From NCBI GenBank assembly GCA_035532755.1, contig DATKQI010000360.1:1-13099 (forward strand): 13,099 bases of DNA, given 5' to 3'. The position numbers and the translations under genes are program-made. Shown piece by piece: positions 1 through 7,432 of this stretch (the stretch's first letter is position 1; each line of letters opens with the position of its first letter). The notes beneath the pieces were generated by a model that saw only the letters and a list, made by a program, of their open reading frames with translations, was not told the DNA's origin and ran no database searches. Origin of the DNA: DATKQI01 sp035532755 (GTDB lineage Bacteria; Pseudomonadota; Alphaproteobacteria; Acetobacterales; Acetobacteraceae).

Positions 1-38
1 TGCCGGGCGCCGGAATCCAGGGGCAGCAGATCGTTCAT
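1..38 (-). CDS. Start of an unidentified gene (partial)
   Basis: On the minus strand an ATG at 38-36 opens a frame that stays open to the window edge and reads MNDLLPLDSGAR. Just upstream on that strand is a purine-rich GGAG about 7 bases before the ATG, a plausible ribosome binding site. Twelve residues are too few to name a family. If real, the gene is divergent from the dehydrogenase operon, and bases 39-206 would hold both promoters; I could not pick out convincing -35/-10 boxes there. Confidence 0.4.
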   Translation of the reverse strand, partial: MNDLLPLDSGAR

Positions 39-206
39 GCGTCGCTCCGTCCAGGGTCGGCATCCAGCTTTGCATGAAGCGGCGCCCCGCCCCAACAGGC
101 CGCCACGGAACCTGGGCGCCGGCCGTGCATTGTCACGGCGCAGGAGCGGAGTCGATCAGTCGTGCGGGTACGACATTCGCCAAAGCCGGGCCAGGGACGC
201 ATCGCC

Positions 207-719
207 ATGGAAGGCTATGCGCGCCGCACTCTGTTGGCCGGGGCGGCTGCCGGCATGGCCATGGCCGCTTCGGGCGGATTTGCTCCCGTCTGGGCCGCAT
301 CTCCCGAACCGCCCGCCGATGCCGCATTTCTCCAGTTGTCGAGGCTTTTGACGGGCAGGGCGAACCTCGATCCGGAAACGGGTCGCCGCCTCAACGCGGT
401 GCTTTCGGCAGCGCGGCCGGGTTTCGGCGCCCAGGTCTCGGCCTGTGCAGGCTTTGCCCGCGCGCATGGCATGACGAAAGTGGAGCCGCTCGCTGCCGCC
501 CTGCGCCAACAGAACCCGAAGCTGGCCGAGGTACTGCATGCCATTGTCTCCGCCTGGTACGTGGGCGTTGCGGGCGACGGGCCGGGGGGGGAGGTGGTCG
601 CCTATCGCGAGGCGCTGATGTTCGCCACCGTCGGCGATGTGCTCACCGCACCATCGTATTGCCGCGCCGCGCCGGGCGAATGGACATCGAAGCCACCCCG
701 GGCCGACCCCCCGCGCTGA
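207..719 (+). CDS. Small (gamma) subunit of a membrane-bound FAD sugar/alcohol dehydrogenase
   Basis: This 170-residue protein matches the small subunit of three-component gluconate/sorbitol/glucose dehydrogenases. In that family it helps mature the flavoprotein and carries it through the Tat pathway as a hitchhiker. The N-terminus has a twin-arginine signal (YARRTLLAG, residues 4-12), a hydrophobic Ala/Gly stretch and a probable cleavage near VWA-AS (about residue 30). Two cysteines lie in the mature part (SACAG and PSYCRAAPGEW). I chose ATG 207 because it puts the twin arginines at the N-terminus and has AGGGA upstream; an in-frame ATG at 162 would add 15 unlikely residues. It is the first gene of the operon, 49 bp before the GMC subunit. 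The family is clear; the substrate of the complex is not. Confidence 0.85.
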   Translation: MEGYARRTLLAGAAAGMAMAASGGFAPVWAASPEPPADAAFLQLSRLLTGRANLDPETGRRLNAVLSAARPGFGAQVSACAGFARAHGMTKVEPLAAALRQQNPKLAEVLHAIVSAWYVGVAGDGPGGEVVAYREALMFATVGDVLTAPSYCRAAPGEWTSKPPRADPPR

Positions 720-768
720 TCCCGCATTTTGGCCCTCACTCTGGCCCCACTCTGGCAAGGACCCTGGT

Positions 769-2439
769 ATGGCCCGCGCGCTTTCCGCCGATATCGTGAT
801 CGTGGGTTCCGGCGTGGCCGGCGCGTTGATCGCCCACCGGCTTGCGACGGCCGGCGCCTCGGTGCTGATGCTGGAGGCAGGGCCGGAAGTGCCGCGCTGG
901 CGCATCGTGGAGAACTATCGGAACAATCCGGCCAAAGACGACAACATGGTGCCGTACCCGCCCAGCCGGTTCGCGCCGCACCCTGAATACAAGGCCTATG
1001 CCGGCCTGTCGCCGGCGCCCGGAGGCCACTCCCAGGGGGTGCCCGCCCCGTTCCGGAAAGGCAACGGGTACCTCATCCTCAAGGGGCAGGATGCGCAGGC
1101 CTATGCGCAGCAATACATCCGCTGGGTGGGCGGGACGACGTGGCACTGGGCCGCCGCCACCTGGCGCTTCCTGCCGAATGATTTCCGGCTGAAGACCCTC
1201 TACGGCGTCGGGCGAGACTGGCCGATCAGCTATGACGATCTGGAGCCCTGGTACTATCGGGCCGAGGTGGAGCTGGGCTGTTCCGGCCCCAACCACGGGA
1301 TCGATCTCGGGTCGCCGCGCGCACATCCCTATCCGATGGACGCCCTGCCGCTCTCCTACAACGACCAGCGTTTCGCCGACGTGCTGAACGCCAACGGCTT
1401 TTCCGTCGTGCCGGAGCCGGTGGGCCGGAACAGCGCCGCGTATGACGGCCGGCCACCCTGCTGCGGCAACAACAACTGCATGCCGATCTGCCCGATCGCG
1501 GCAATGTACAACGGCATCGTCCATGTAGAGAAGGCGCGGAAAGCGGGTGCGAGGCTGATCGCGGAGGCCGTCGTCTATCGGGTGGAGGTCGATGCGCGGG
1601 GCCGCGTCAGCGCCGTTCACTTCAAGGATGGCAACGGTGCGTCGCATCGCGTCACCGGCAAGTATTTCGTGCTGGCGGCGAACGGGATCGAAACGCCCAA
1701 GCTGCTGCTTTTCTCGGCGGAGGATCGCCAGCCGCACGGGGTGGCGAACAGCTCCGGCCAGGTCGGCCGCAACATGATGGACCATCCGGGCACCGGCGTG
1801 ACGTTCCTGGCCAAGGAAGCCCTGTGGCCGGGGCGCGGGGCGATGGAAATGACCTCCGTGGTGAATTTCCGCGACGGCCCGTTCCGTTCCCGATACGCGG
1901 CCAAGAAGCTGCACCTGAACAACCAGGTGCAGACGCGGAAGGCGACGCTGAAGGTGCTGTCGATGGGGCTGACGGGCGCGCGGCTCGATCAGGAAATCCG
2001 CTACCGGTCGGCGCACACGGTGAACATCAACAATTTCCACGAAATCCTGCCGGATCCGGAAAACCGCCTGGTGCTCAGCAAGGATCACAAGGATGCGCTC
2101 GGCATCCCGCAGCCCGAGATCACGTACCAGGTCGGCGACTACGTGCGGCGCAGCGCCGCCCACACGCACAGGGCCTATGCCCGCATCGCGCAACTCCTGG
2201 GCGGGCGGGAGGTCACGTTCGACGATCATTTCGCGCCCAACAACCACATCATGGGCTCGGTCATCATGGGTGCCGATCCGAAGGATTCAGTGGTGGATGG
2301 GCAGTGCCGCACCCACGATCACGAAAACCTGTTCCTCGCGACCAGCGGCGTGATGCCGACGGCCGGCACCGTGAACTGCACGCTGACGTTATCCGCGCTG
2401 AGCCTGCGGCTCGCCGATCTGCTGAAATCGTCACGATGA
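769..2439 (+). CDS. GMC-family FAD dehydrogenase, large catalytic subunit with 3Fe-4S cysteine motif
   Basis: This 556-residue flavoprotein should oxidise a sugar, polyol or sugar acid in the periplasm and pass electrons to the cytochrome subunit. The N-terminal Rossmann motif is GSGVAG (13-18), with the ribose-binding acidic residue E36 at the end of beta-2. Cys231, Cys232, Cys237 and Cys241 (CCGNNNCMPIC) have the spacing known to bind a 3Fe-4S cluster in Burkholderia cepacia FAD glucose dehydrogenase. H493 (NNHIMG) and N536 (GTVNCT) fit the GMC catalytic His/Asn pair. There is no signal peptide, which agrees with export together with the Tat-tagged small subunit. ATG 769 is preferred over the in-frame 637 because it starts just before the FAD motif, has AAGGA 7 bases upstream and avoids overlapping the small subunit gene. 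The stop overlaps the cytochrome start (ATGA). The substrate (gluconate, sorbitol, glucose or another) cannot be read from the sequence. Confidence 0.93.
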   Translation: MARALSADIVIVGSGVAGALIAHRLATAGASVLMLEAGPEVPRWRIVENYRNNPAKDDNMVPYPPSRFAPHPEYKAYAGLSPAPGGHSQGVPAPFRKGNGYLILKGQDAQAYAQQYIRWVGGTTWHWAAATWRFLPNDFRLKTLYGVGRDWPISYDDLEPWYYRAEVELGCSGPNHGIDLGSPRAHPYPMDALPLSYNDQRFADVLNANGFSVVPEPVGRNSAAYDGRPPCCGNNNCMPICPIAAMYNGIVHVEKARKAGARLIAEAVVYRVEVDARGRVSAVHFKDGNGASHRVTGKYFVLAANGIETPKLLLFSAEDRQPHGVANSSGQVGRNMMDHPGTGVTFLAKEALWPGRGAMEMTSVVNFRDGPFRSRYAAKKLHLNNQVQTRKATLKVLSMGLTGARLDQEIRYRSAHTVNINNFHEILPDPENRLVLSKDHKDALGIPQPEITYQVGDYVRRSAAHTHRAYARIAQLLGGREVTFDDHFAPNNHIMGSVIMGADPKDSVVDGQCRTHDHENLFLATSGVMPTAGTVNCTLTLSALSLRLADLLKSSR

Positions 2440-3866
2440 ACGCGCTTCTGCACCAATCGGGGCTGCGGCGGATGTGCGCGGCATGGGCGTTCGCCGCCGG
2501 TTGCTGGCTTGCGGTACCCGGCGTCGCCGCGGCACAACCGAAGCCGGACGCGGCCTTGATCGCCCGCGGGCATTATCTGGTGATCGCCGGGGATTGCCAG
2601 GCCTGCCACACGATCGACCCGTCAAAGCCGATGGCGGGCGGCTATGCGGTGCCAACGCCGTTCGGAACGATCTATTCGTCCAACATCACGCCGGACAGGA
2701 CAACGGGCATCGGAACCTGGAGCGACAGCGATTTCGTCCGGGCGATGCAGCGCGGCGTCGGCAAGAGCGGCAAGAACCTGTATCCGGCCTTTCCCTACGA
2801 TTCCTATACCCTGCTGTCCCGGCCGGACATTCTCGCCATGAAGGCGTACCTGTTCAGCCTGCCGCCGGTCCATAACGTCATCCCGGCGGACCGTCTCGGT
2901 TTTCCGTTCAACCAGCGGTGGATTCTCTGGGGCTGGAAGCTGCTCAACTTCCGCAATGCGCGCTTCCGCCCCGATCCGGGCAAATCGGCCGCGTGGAATC
3001 GCGGCGCCTACCTGGTGAACGCGCTGGAACATTGCGGCACCTGCCACACCCCCCGCAACCTGACGATGGGGCTGGAAACGGGCCGCAGCCTTGCGGGCGG
3101 GGCGGTGGGTTCCTGGTTCGCTTACAACATCACGCCGAGCAAGGCCGGCGGCATCGGCGGCTGGAGCAGCCGTGACATCGTCGGCTACTTGTCCACCGGA
3201 ATCGCGCCCGGCAAGGCCTGGGCCGCCGGCCCGATGGCCGAGGCCGTGCAGCACAGCCTGAGCCATCTGCACGCCGCCGATCTCCGTGCGATCGTGACCT
3301 ATCTGCGCAGCCTGCGGCCGATATCGGGCGGGGACGGGAAGAAACCGCGCTTCGCCCATGGCACGCCCGCCGTCTATGAAGCCGTGCTGCGCGGACGGTC
3401 GGGCGTGACGGCAAGTACAGCGGCGGCAAGCGGGGCGGAGCTTTACAGCGGCAACTGCGCAAGCTGCCACGGCGTGACAGGCACGGGCAGCAAGGGCGGC
3501 TATTTCCCGCCGCTGATCCACGACACCACGGTCGGCGCATCCCGCGCGAACAACCTCGTCATGGTGATCCTGAGCGGGGTGCAGCGGCGCACCCCGCACA
3601 GCGATGTCTTCATGCCGGCCTTCGCGGCTCTGGACAATGGCCAGATCGCACGGCTGGCCACCTACATGGAACGGCAGTTCGGAAACCCCGCCGTTCATGT
3701 CACCGCCGGCCAGGTCGCTTCCCTGCGCACCGGCAAAGGGCCAGGCCCGCCCTATGCCGCGATCGGGATCGCCATCCTGGCGTGCGTGATTCTGCTCGCC
3801 ATCGGCATCGTGCTGCTCCGCCGCGCGCGCCATCGGCATTCTGCCCAGCCGCACCCATCCGTCTGA
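2436..3866 (+). CDS. Tri-haem cytochrome c subunit of the membrane-bound dehydrogenase
   Basis: The 476-residue protein has a Sec-type signal peptide (hydrophobic core about 14-32, ending VAAAQ) and three c-type haem sites: CQACH (54-58), CGTCH (200-204) and CASCH (341-345). One transmembrane helix near the C-terminus (about 442-462, from AAIGIAILACVILL) is followed by the basic tail LRRARHRH, so the haem domains face the periplasm and the protein is anchored in the inner membrane. This is the cytochrome subunit of acetic-acid-bacterial dehydrogenase complexes, taking electrons from the FAD/Fe-S subunit to ubiquinone. The ATG overlaps the stop of the large subunit gene (ATGA), pointing to translational coupling. 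It ends the operon; an 87-bp gap with a palindrome follows. Confidence 0.93.
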   Translation: MNALLHQSGLRRMCAAWAFAAGCWLAVPGVAAAQPKPDAALIARGHYLVIAGDCQACHTIDPSKPMAGGYAVPTPFGTIYSSNITPDRTTGIGTWSDSDFVRAMQRGVGKSGKNLYPAFPYDSYTLLSRPDILAMKAYLFSLPPVHNVIPADRLGFPFNQRWILWGWKLLNFRNARFRPDPGKSAAWNRGAYLVNALEHCGTCHTPRNLTMGLETGRSLAGGAVGSWFAYNITPSKAGGIGGWSSRDIVGYLSTGIAPGKAWAAGPMAEAVQHSLSHLHAADLRAIVTYLRSLRPISGGDGKKPRFAHGTPAVYEAVLRGRSGVTASTAAASGAELYSGNCASCHGVTGTGSKGGYFPPLIHDTTVGASRANNLVMVILSGVQRRTPHSDVFMPAFAALDNGQIARLATYMERQFGNPAVHVTAGQVASLRTGKGPGPPYAAIGIAILACVILLAIGIVLLRRARHRHSAQPHPSV

Positions 3867-3876
3867 CCACTCCTTT

Positions 3877-3920
3877 GACGATATGTTCATTCGGCGATAT
3901 CGTCGGATGAACATATCGTC
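3877..3920. promoter_or_regulatory. 44-bp palindrome upstream of the oxyanion transporter, candidate ModE-type operator
   Basis: GACGATATGTTCAT (3877-3890) is repeated as a perfect inverse copy ATGAACATATCGTC (3907-3920). The 16 bases between continue the symmetry apart from two G-T pairs and centre on CGATATCG (3895-3902). CGATAT or its complement therefore occurs four times, giving two overlapping boxes of the form CGATAT-N12/13-ATATCG, 24 and 25 bp long. That length, with CG-n-TAT ends, resembles ModE molybdate boxes as I remember them. It ends 33 bp before the binding-protein ATG. It could also act as a terminator of the dehydrogenase operon, but no T-run follows it on the + strand. No modE gene is in the window. 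Confidence 0.6.
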
Positions 3921-3953
3921 CACGGCAGATGCAAGCGGGAGCGGCGAGGGAAC

Positions 3954-4874
3954 ATGCGCGGGATTTTTCTGGCCTGTCTGGCATCGGCAACCCTGGCACT
4001 GGCAGCGGGCCTGACACAGGCGCAGGCCGCGCAGACCATCCGCGTGGCCTATGCGGGGTCCATGGGCGTGGTGATGGATCGCTTTCTCGGCCCCGCCTTC
4101 GCCAAGGCGCATGAAGCGCAATACCAGGGCATCGGGCAGGGCGCCTACGGGCTGGCGCACCTGCTGGCGGCGAAGAAGATGCAGGCGGATGTTTTCGTCT
4201 CGATCACGCCCGGGCCGATCGAGATCCTGAAGAAGGCCGGGTTGATCGGCGCCGCCGTGCCGGTGGCCAGCACGCAGATGGTGATCGCCTACAGCCCGAA
4301 AAGCCGCTTCGCGCCCGCGCTGAAAGCCGCTTCGGCCGGCGGCGCACCGTGGTGGCAGGTGCTGCAGAGCAAGGGGCTGCGCTTCGGCCGCACCGATCCG
4401 GCCACCGACCCGCAGGGCCAGAACATCATCCTGATGATGAAGCTGGCCGGGCGGTACTATCATCAGCCGAATCTCGCGAAGACGATCCTGGGGCCGACCG
4501 GCAATCCCGCGCAGATCTTCACGGAACCGTCGCTGCTCAGCCGTCTCGAATCCGGCCAGCTCGATGCGTCCTCGGGTTATCAGAGCGCGGTGATCTCCCA
4601 CCACCTGCCGTATGTGAAGCTGCCCGACCAGCTCAACCTCAGCAACCCGGCCATGGTGCAGGGCTGGTACAGCAAGGTGAACTTACGGATGGTCACGAAA
4701 ACAGGCCAGCGGAAGACAGTATCGCCGCAGCCGCTCGTATTCTATGCCACGGTGCTGAACAACGCGCCCGACCATGCGCTGGGGGAGGCGTTCCTGTCCT
4801 TCCTGCAAAGCCCCGCCGGCCAGACCATGCTGAAGCAGAACGGCTATGCCGCCCCGAAGGGCGGCAATCTCTGA
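3954..4874 (+). CDS. ABC transporter substrate-binding protein, molybdate/tungstate type (WtpA/ModA-like)
   Basis: This 306-residue periplasmic binding protein has a signal peptide (MRGIFLACLASATLALAAGL, cleavage near AQA-AQ, about residues 25-26). After it, VAYAGSMG matches the AGS oxyanion-binding loop at the start of WtpA-type proteins. FGRTDPATDPQG in mid-protein followed by LMMKLAGRYY is the WtpA-like sequence in which R-x-DP-x-x-DP-x-G is typical. A tungstate or molybdate ligand is therefore the best guess; sulfate or another oxyanion is possible. ATG 3954 has GAGGG close upstream. It is the first gene of a three-gene transporter operon behind the 3877-3920 palindrome. The family is well supported, the ligand moderately. 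Confidence 0.85.
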   Translation: MRGIFLACLASATLALAAGLTQAQAAQTIRVAYAGSMGVVMDRFLGPAFAKAHEAQYQGIGQGAYGLAHLLAAKKMQADVFVSITPGPIEILKKAGLIGAAVPVASTQMVIAYSPKSRFAPALKAASAGGAPWWQVLQSKGLRFGRTDPATDPQGQNIILMMKLAGRYYHQPNLAKTILGPTGNPAQIFTEPSLLSRLESGQLDASSGYQSAVISHHLPYVKLPDQLNLSNPAMVQGWYSKVNLRMVTKTGQRKTVSPQPLVFYATVLNNAPDHALGEAFLSFLQSPAGQTMLKQNGYAAPKGGNL

Positions 4875-5650
4875 GCCGCCTTTCGCGCCCGACGGGCCGG
4901 CGCGTTGCCGTCGTGCTCGGGCCGCTCGCGCTTGCCTTCCTCGCCGCGCCGTTCCTTGCTCTGGCGTTCGTGACGCAATGGGGCCGGCTGCGGCTCGCCG
5001 GCGGCGATCTCGGCGCGGTCGGCGTGTCGCTGATCTACAGCCTCGCCGCCCTGCCCATCATCGTCGGGCTGGGCACGCCGCTCGCCTGGTGGCTGGCGCG
5101 GCACCGGTTTCGCGGCAAGGCGGTGGCCGATGCGCTGCTGCTGCTGCCGCTGCTCACCCCGCCGCTCGCCATGGGCATCCTGCTCACCTCCCTCTACGGC
5201 CCCTACAGCAGCGCGGGCGCGCTGCTCGGGCGGGCGGGGCTGGTGCTCACCAACAGCGCACCGGCCTTCATCCTCGCGCAGGTCTATGGCGCGATGCCGT
5301 ATTTCGTGATCGCCGCCCGCGCGGCGTTCGAGGCGGTGCCGCAGGACCTGGAACAGATCGCGCTCACCCTCGGCAAGCAGCCATGGCAGGTGTTTCTTCA
5401 AGTCACGCTGCCGCTGTCGCGCCTGGGGCTGGCCGCCGGCCTCGCGCTCGCCTGGGTGCGGGCGCTGGGGGAATTCGGGATCGTGCTCATCGTCGCCTAC
5501 TACCCGCAGGGCATCCCGGTGAAGCTTTGGGTGAATTTGCAGGATATCGGGCTTTCCGCGGTCTATCCGCTGCTGTGGGTGTTCCTGGTGGTAGCGCTGC
5601 CATTGCCGCTGTGGCTCGGCATCGCTTCCCGCCGGCGGATGGTGCTGTAA
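4871..5650 (+). CDS. ABC transporter permease of the molybdate/tungstate type (ModB/WtpB-like)
   Basis: This inner-membrane permease of 245-259 residues has about six hydrophobic segments and the EAA loop that docks the ATPase: AVPQDLEQIALTLGKQPWQ followed by TLPLSRLG. It belongs to the binding-protein-dependent transport family. The start is uncertain. The first standard start codon is GTG 4913, which has no visible ribosome site and would remove a basic SRLSRPTGRR stretch that normally precedes the first helix. CTG 4871 would overlap the upstream stop as CTGA and has GAAGGGCGG 8-15 bases before it, so I give 4871 and flag it as a non-standard codon. No ATG, GTG or TTG lies in this frame just upstream. 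It ends 7 bp before the ATPase gene. Confidence 0.88.
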   Translation: MSRLSRPTGRRVAVVLGPLALAFLAAPFLALAFVTQWGRLRLAGGDLGAVGVSLIYSLAALPIIVGLGTPLAWWLARHRFRGKAVADALLLLPLLTPPLAMGILLTSLYGPYSSAGALLGRAGLVLTNSAPAFILAQVYGAMPYFVIAARAAFEAVPQDLEQIALTLGKQPWQVFLQVTLPLSRLGLAAGLALAWVRALGEFGIVLIVAYYPQGIPVKLWVNLQDIGLSAVYPLLWVFLVVALPLPLWLGIASRRRMVL

Positions 5651-5657
5651 TGGCGCC

Positions 5658-6746
5658 ATGCGCATCGACTACCGGCTGACCGCCCCCATCACCCTGCATG
5701 CCCGGCTCGATCTGCGCGGCTTCACCGTGTTGCTGGGGCCGAGCGGAGAGGGCAAGACCAGCCTGCTCCAGGCCATCGCGGGCCTGCTGCCGGCCATCGG
5801 CGAACCCTTCGCCGGCCTGCCGCCGCAGCGCCGGCCGGTGGGCTACATGCCGCAGGGCTACGCACTGTTCCCCCATCTGCGCGCCTGGGAGAACGTGGCC
5901 TTCCCGCTGCCCCGCCACACAATCGAGCGCAAGGAGCGCGCGCGGGCACTTCTCGCCCAGGTCGGCATGGAGGGGGCGGCGATCGAGCGCCATCCGCAGG
6001 AACTGTCCGGCGGGCAGCAGCAGCGGGTCGCGCTCGCCCGCGCGCTGGCGCGGCAGCCGCAACTGCTGCTGCTGGACGAACCGACCTCCGCGCTCGACCC
6101 GGCGACGCGCGACGAGCTGATGGCCGAGCTGATCGAACAGGTGCGCCACCTCGGCCTGCCCACGCTCGCGGTGACGCACGATCCGCATCTGGCGGTCCTG
6201 GCGGACTGGACGGCGGTGATGATCGGCCGCGGCATCGTGCAGGAGGGCACGCCGCGGCAGGTGTTCGGCACGCCGGTGAGCCTGGACGTCGCCCGCCTGG
6301 TCGGCTTCCGCAACCTGTTCACCGGGCTAGTGCGCGAGCTTCGCGGCGAATGGGCGGAGGTGGCGGTGGATGGCATCGTCCTGCGCGCGCCGGCGCCGGA
6401 CTGGTTGCGGCCGGGAATGACAGTCGGCGTGGTTGTTCACGCGACCGACATCGGCCTTGCCGCGCCGGGCACGGCCGCCCCGCCGGGGATGGACGCGATC
6501 CCCCTCCGGCTCATCACGATCCGGGAGGAGGGGCTGGCCTGGCGCATCCATGGCGAAAGCGGGTGCGGGCTGCCGCTCGATGTGCTGCTGCACCGCTCGG
6601 CCGTGCCCGATATCACCCTGTCCGAAGGCATGGCCGCGGTGGTTTTGCTGCAGCCTCGCCATGTGCATCTCTGCCGCCTGCGGGACGGCGAGGATCAGGC
6701 CGGAACGGCCGGGCAGGTGACTCCGGTGCCGGCAAGCCCGCAATAG
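5658..6746 (+). CDS. ABC transporter ATP-binding protein, molybdate/tungstate type (ModC/WtpC-like)
   Basis: The 362-residue ATPase powers uptake of the oxyanion. Walker A is GPSGEGKT (27-34), the ABC signature LSGGQQQR (116-123), Walker B LLLLDEP with D140 and E141, and the H-loop histidine H174 (VTHDP). From about residue 220 there is a C-terminal regulatory part (NLFTGLV..., then VGVVVHATDIGLA), the place where TOBE-type domains sit in ModC-like ATPases. The protein ends in a low-complexity tail (AGTAGQVTPVPASPQ). The tail codons are antisense to the msrA 3' end, a 52-bp convergent overlap. The N-terminus is short before Walker A, as in ModC. The ATPase family is certain; molybdate/tungstate specificity rests on the neighbours. 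Confidence 0.92.
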   Translation: MRIDYRLTAPITLHARLDLRGFTVLLGPSGEGKTSLLQAIAGLLPAIGEPFAGLPPQRRPVGYMPQGYALFPHLRAWENVAFPLPRHTIERKERARALLAQVGMEGAAIERHPQELSGGQQQRVALARALARQPQLLLLDEPTSALDPATRDELMAELIEQVRHLGLPTLAVTHDPHLAVLADWTAVMIGRGIVQEGTPRQVFGTPVSLDVARLVGFRNLFTGLVRELRGEWAEVAVDGIVLRAPAPDWLRPGMTVGVVVHATDIGLAAPGTAAPPGMDAIPLRLITIREEGLAWRIHGESGCGLPLDVLLHRSAVPDITLSEGMAAVVLLQPRHVHLCRLRDGEDQAGTAGQVTPVPASPQ

Positions 6747-7342
6747 CCGTCGGGGTTCTTCGCCAGATATTGCTGGTGATAGCCCTCGGCATAGTGGAAG
6801 GCCCCGGCATCCTCGATCGCGGTGGTGATCCGTCCGCGCCCGGCGGCCGTCAGCGCTGCCTGGAAGCTGACGCGGGATGCCTCGGCCTCGCTTCGCTGCC
6901 CGTTGGTGGTGCACTGGATGATCGAACGGTACTGCGTGCCGACATCGTTGCCCTGCCGCATTCCCTGGGTGGGATCGTGGCTTTCCCAGAACACGCGCAG
7001 CAGGTCCGTGTAGGCGATGCGCCGCGGGTCGAACACCACGCGCACCACCTCCGCATGCCCGGTGCGGCCGGAGCAGACCTGTTCATAGGTGGCGTTCGCG
7101 GTCTGGCCGCCGGCATACCCCACGGCTGTGGTGAACACGCCGTCAAGCTGCCAGAACAACCGCTCAGCCCCCCAGAAACAGCCGAGGCCGAACACCGCCT
7201 GCTCCAGCCCATCGGGGAAGGGCGGGATGATCGGGTGGCCGCTGACGAAATGCCGGGCCGGCGCCGGGATCGGCGTGTCCGTTCCCGGCAGGAATTCACC
7301 CTCCGCCGGCATCCGGGTCTTGCTGCGGGACATGGGCCACAC
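6695..7342 (-). CDS. msrA: Peptide methionine sulfoxide reductase MsrA
   Basis: MsrA reduces the S-epimer of methionine sulfoxide in proteins, using thioredoxin. The 215-residue product has the active-site motif GCFWG (Cys55, close to E. coli Cys51), the family stretches FWQLDGV and VGYAGG, HAEVV, and the two C-terminal resolving cysteines in GYCGLAGTGVTC. I chose GTG 7342 because GAGGAGG lies 8 bases upstream; the next candidate, ATG 7333, lies 17 bases from that site and has no other. The last codons, including both resolving cysteines, overlap the ATPase gene tail to tail. It could be transcribed with the M20 and ammonia-lyase genes, but a 90-bp gap with a hairpin lies before it. Alternative starts affect only the poorly conserved N-terminus. 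Confidence 0.95.
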   Translation of the reverse strand: MWPMSRSKTRMPAEGEFLPGTDTPIPAPARHFVSGHPIIPPFPDGLEQAVFGLGCFWGAERLFWQLDGVFTTAVGYAGGQTANATYEQVCSGRTGHAEVVRVVFDPRRIAYTDLLRVFWESHDPTQGMRQGNDVGTQYRSIIQCTTNGQRSEAEASRVSFQAALTAAGRGRITTAIEDAGAFHYAEGYHQQYLAKNPDGYCGLAGTGVTCPAVPA

Positions 7343-7363
7343 GGCCGCACCCTCCTCTGTGTT

Positions 7364-7381
7364 GTGCCGGGTATCCGGCAC
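7364..7381. terminator. Short GC-rich hairpin between the M20 gene and msrA
   Basis: GTGCCGG (7364-7370), loop GTAT, then CCGGCAC (7375-7381): a perfect 7-bp stem with a 4-base loop. On the minus strand it lies about 52 bp beyond the M20 stop and about 22 bp before the msrA GTG, so it could terminate or attenuate read-through. There is no T-run after it (ACAACACAG), so a standard intrinsic terminator is not demonstrated. Confidence 0.35.
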
Positions 7382-7432
7382 CGGGAGACATGGCCACACG
7401 GAACGGCGGAGCCAAGGGGCGACGATGCGGCG

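Noticed and set aside
637..768. Upstream start for the GMC subunit
   Set aside because: It would overlap the small subunit gene and add His/Pro/Arg-rich residues before the FAD-binding strand. No export signal is present in it.
2622..4604. A 660-codon minus-strand open frame opposite the cytochrome and binding-protein genes
   Set aside because: The product is Arg/His/Gly-rich without motifs, while the + strand encodes three CxxCH sites and a clear binding protein.
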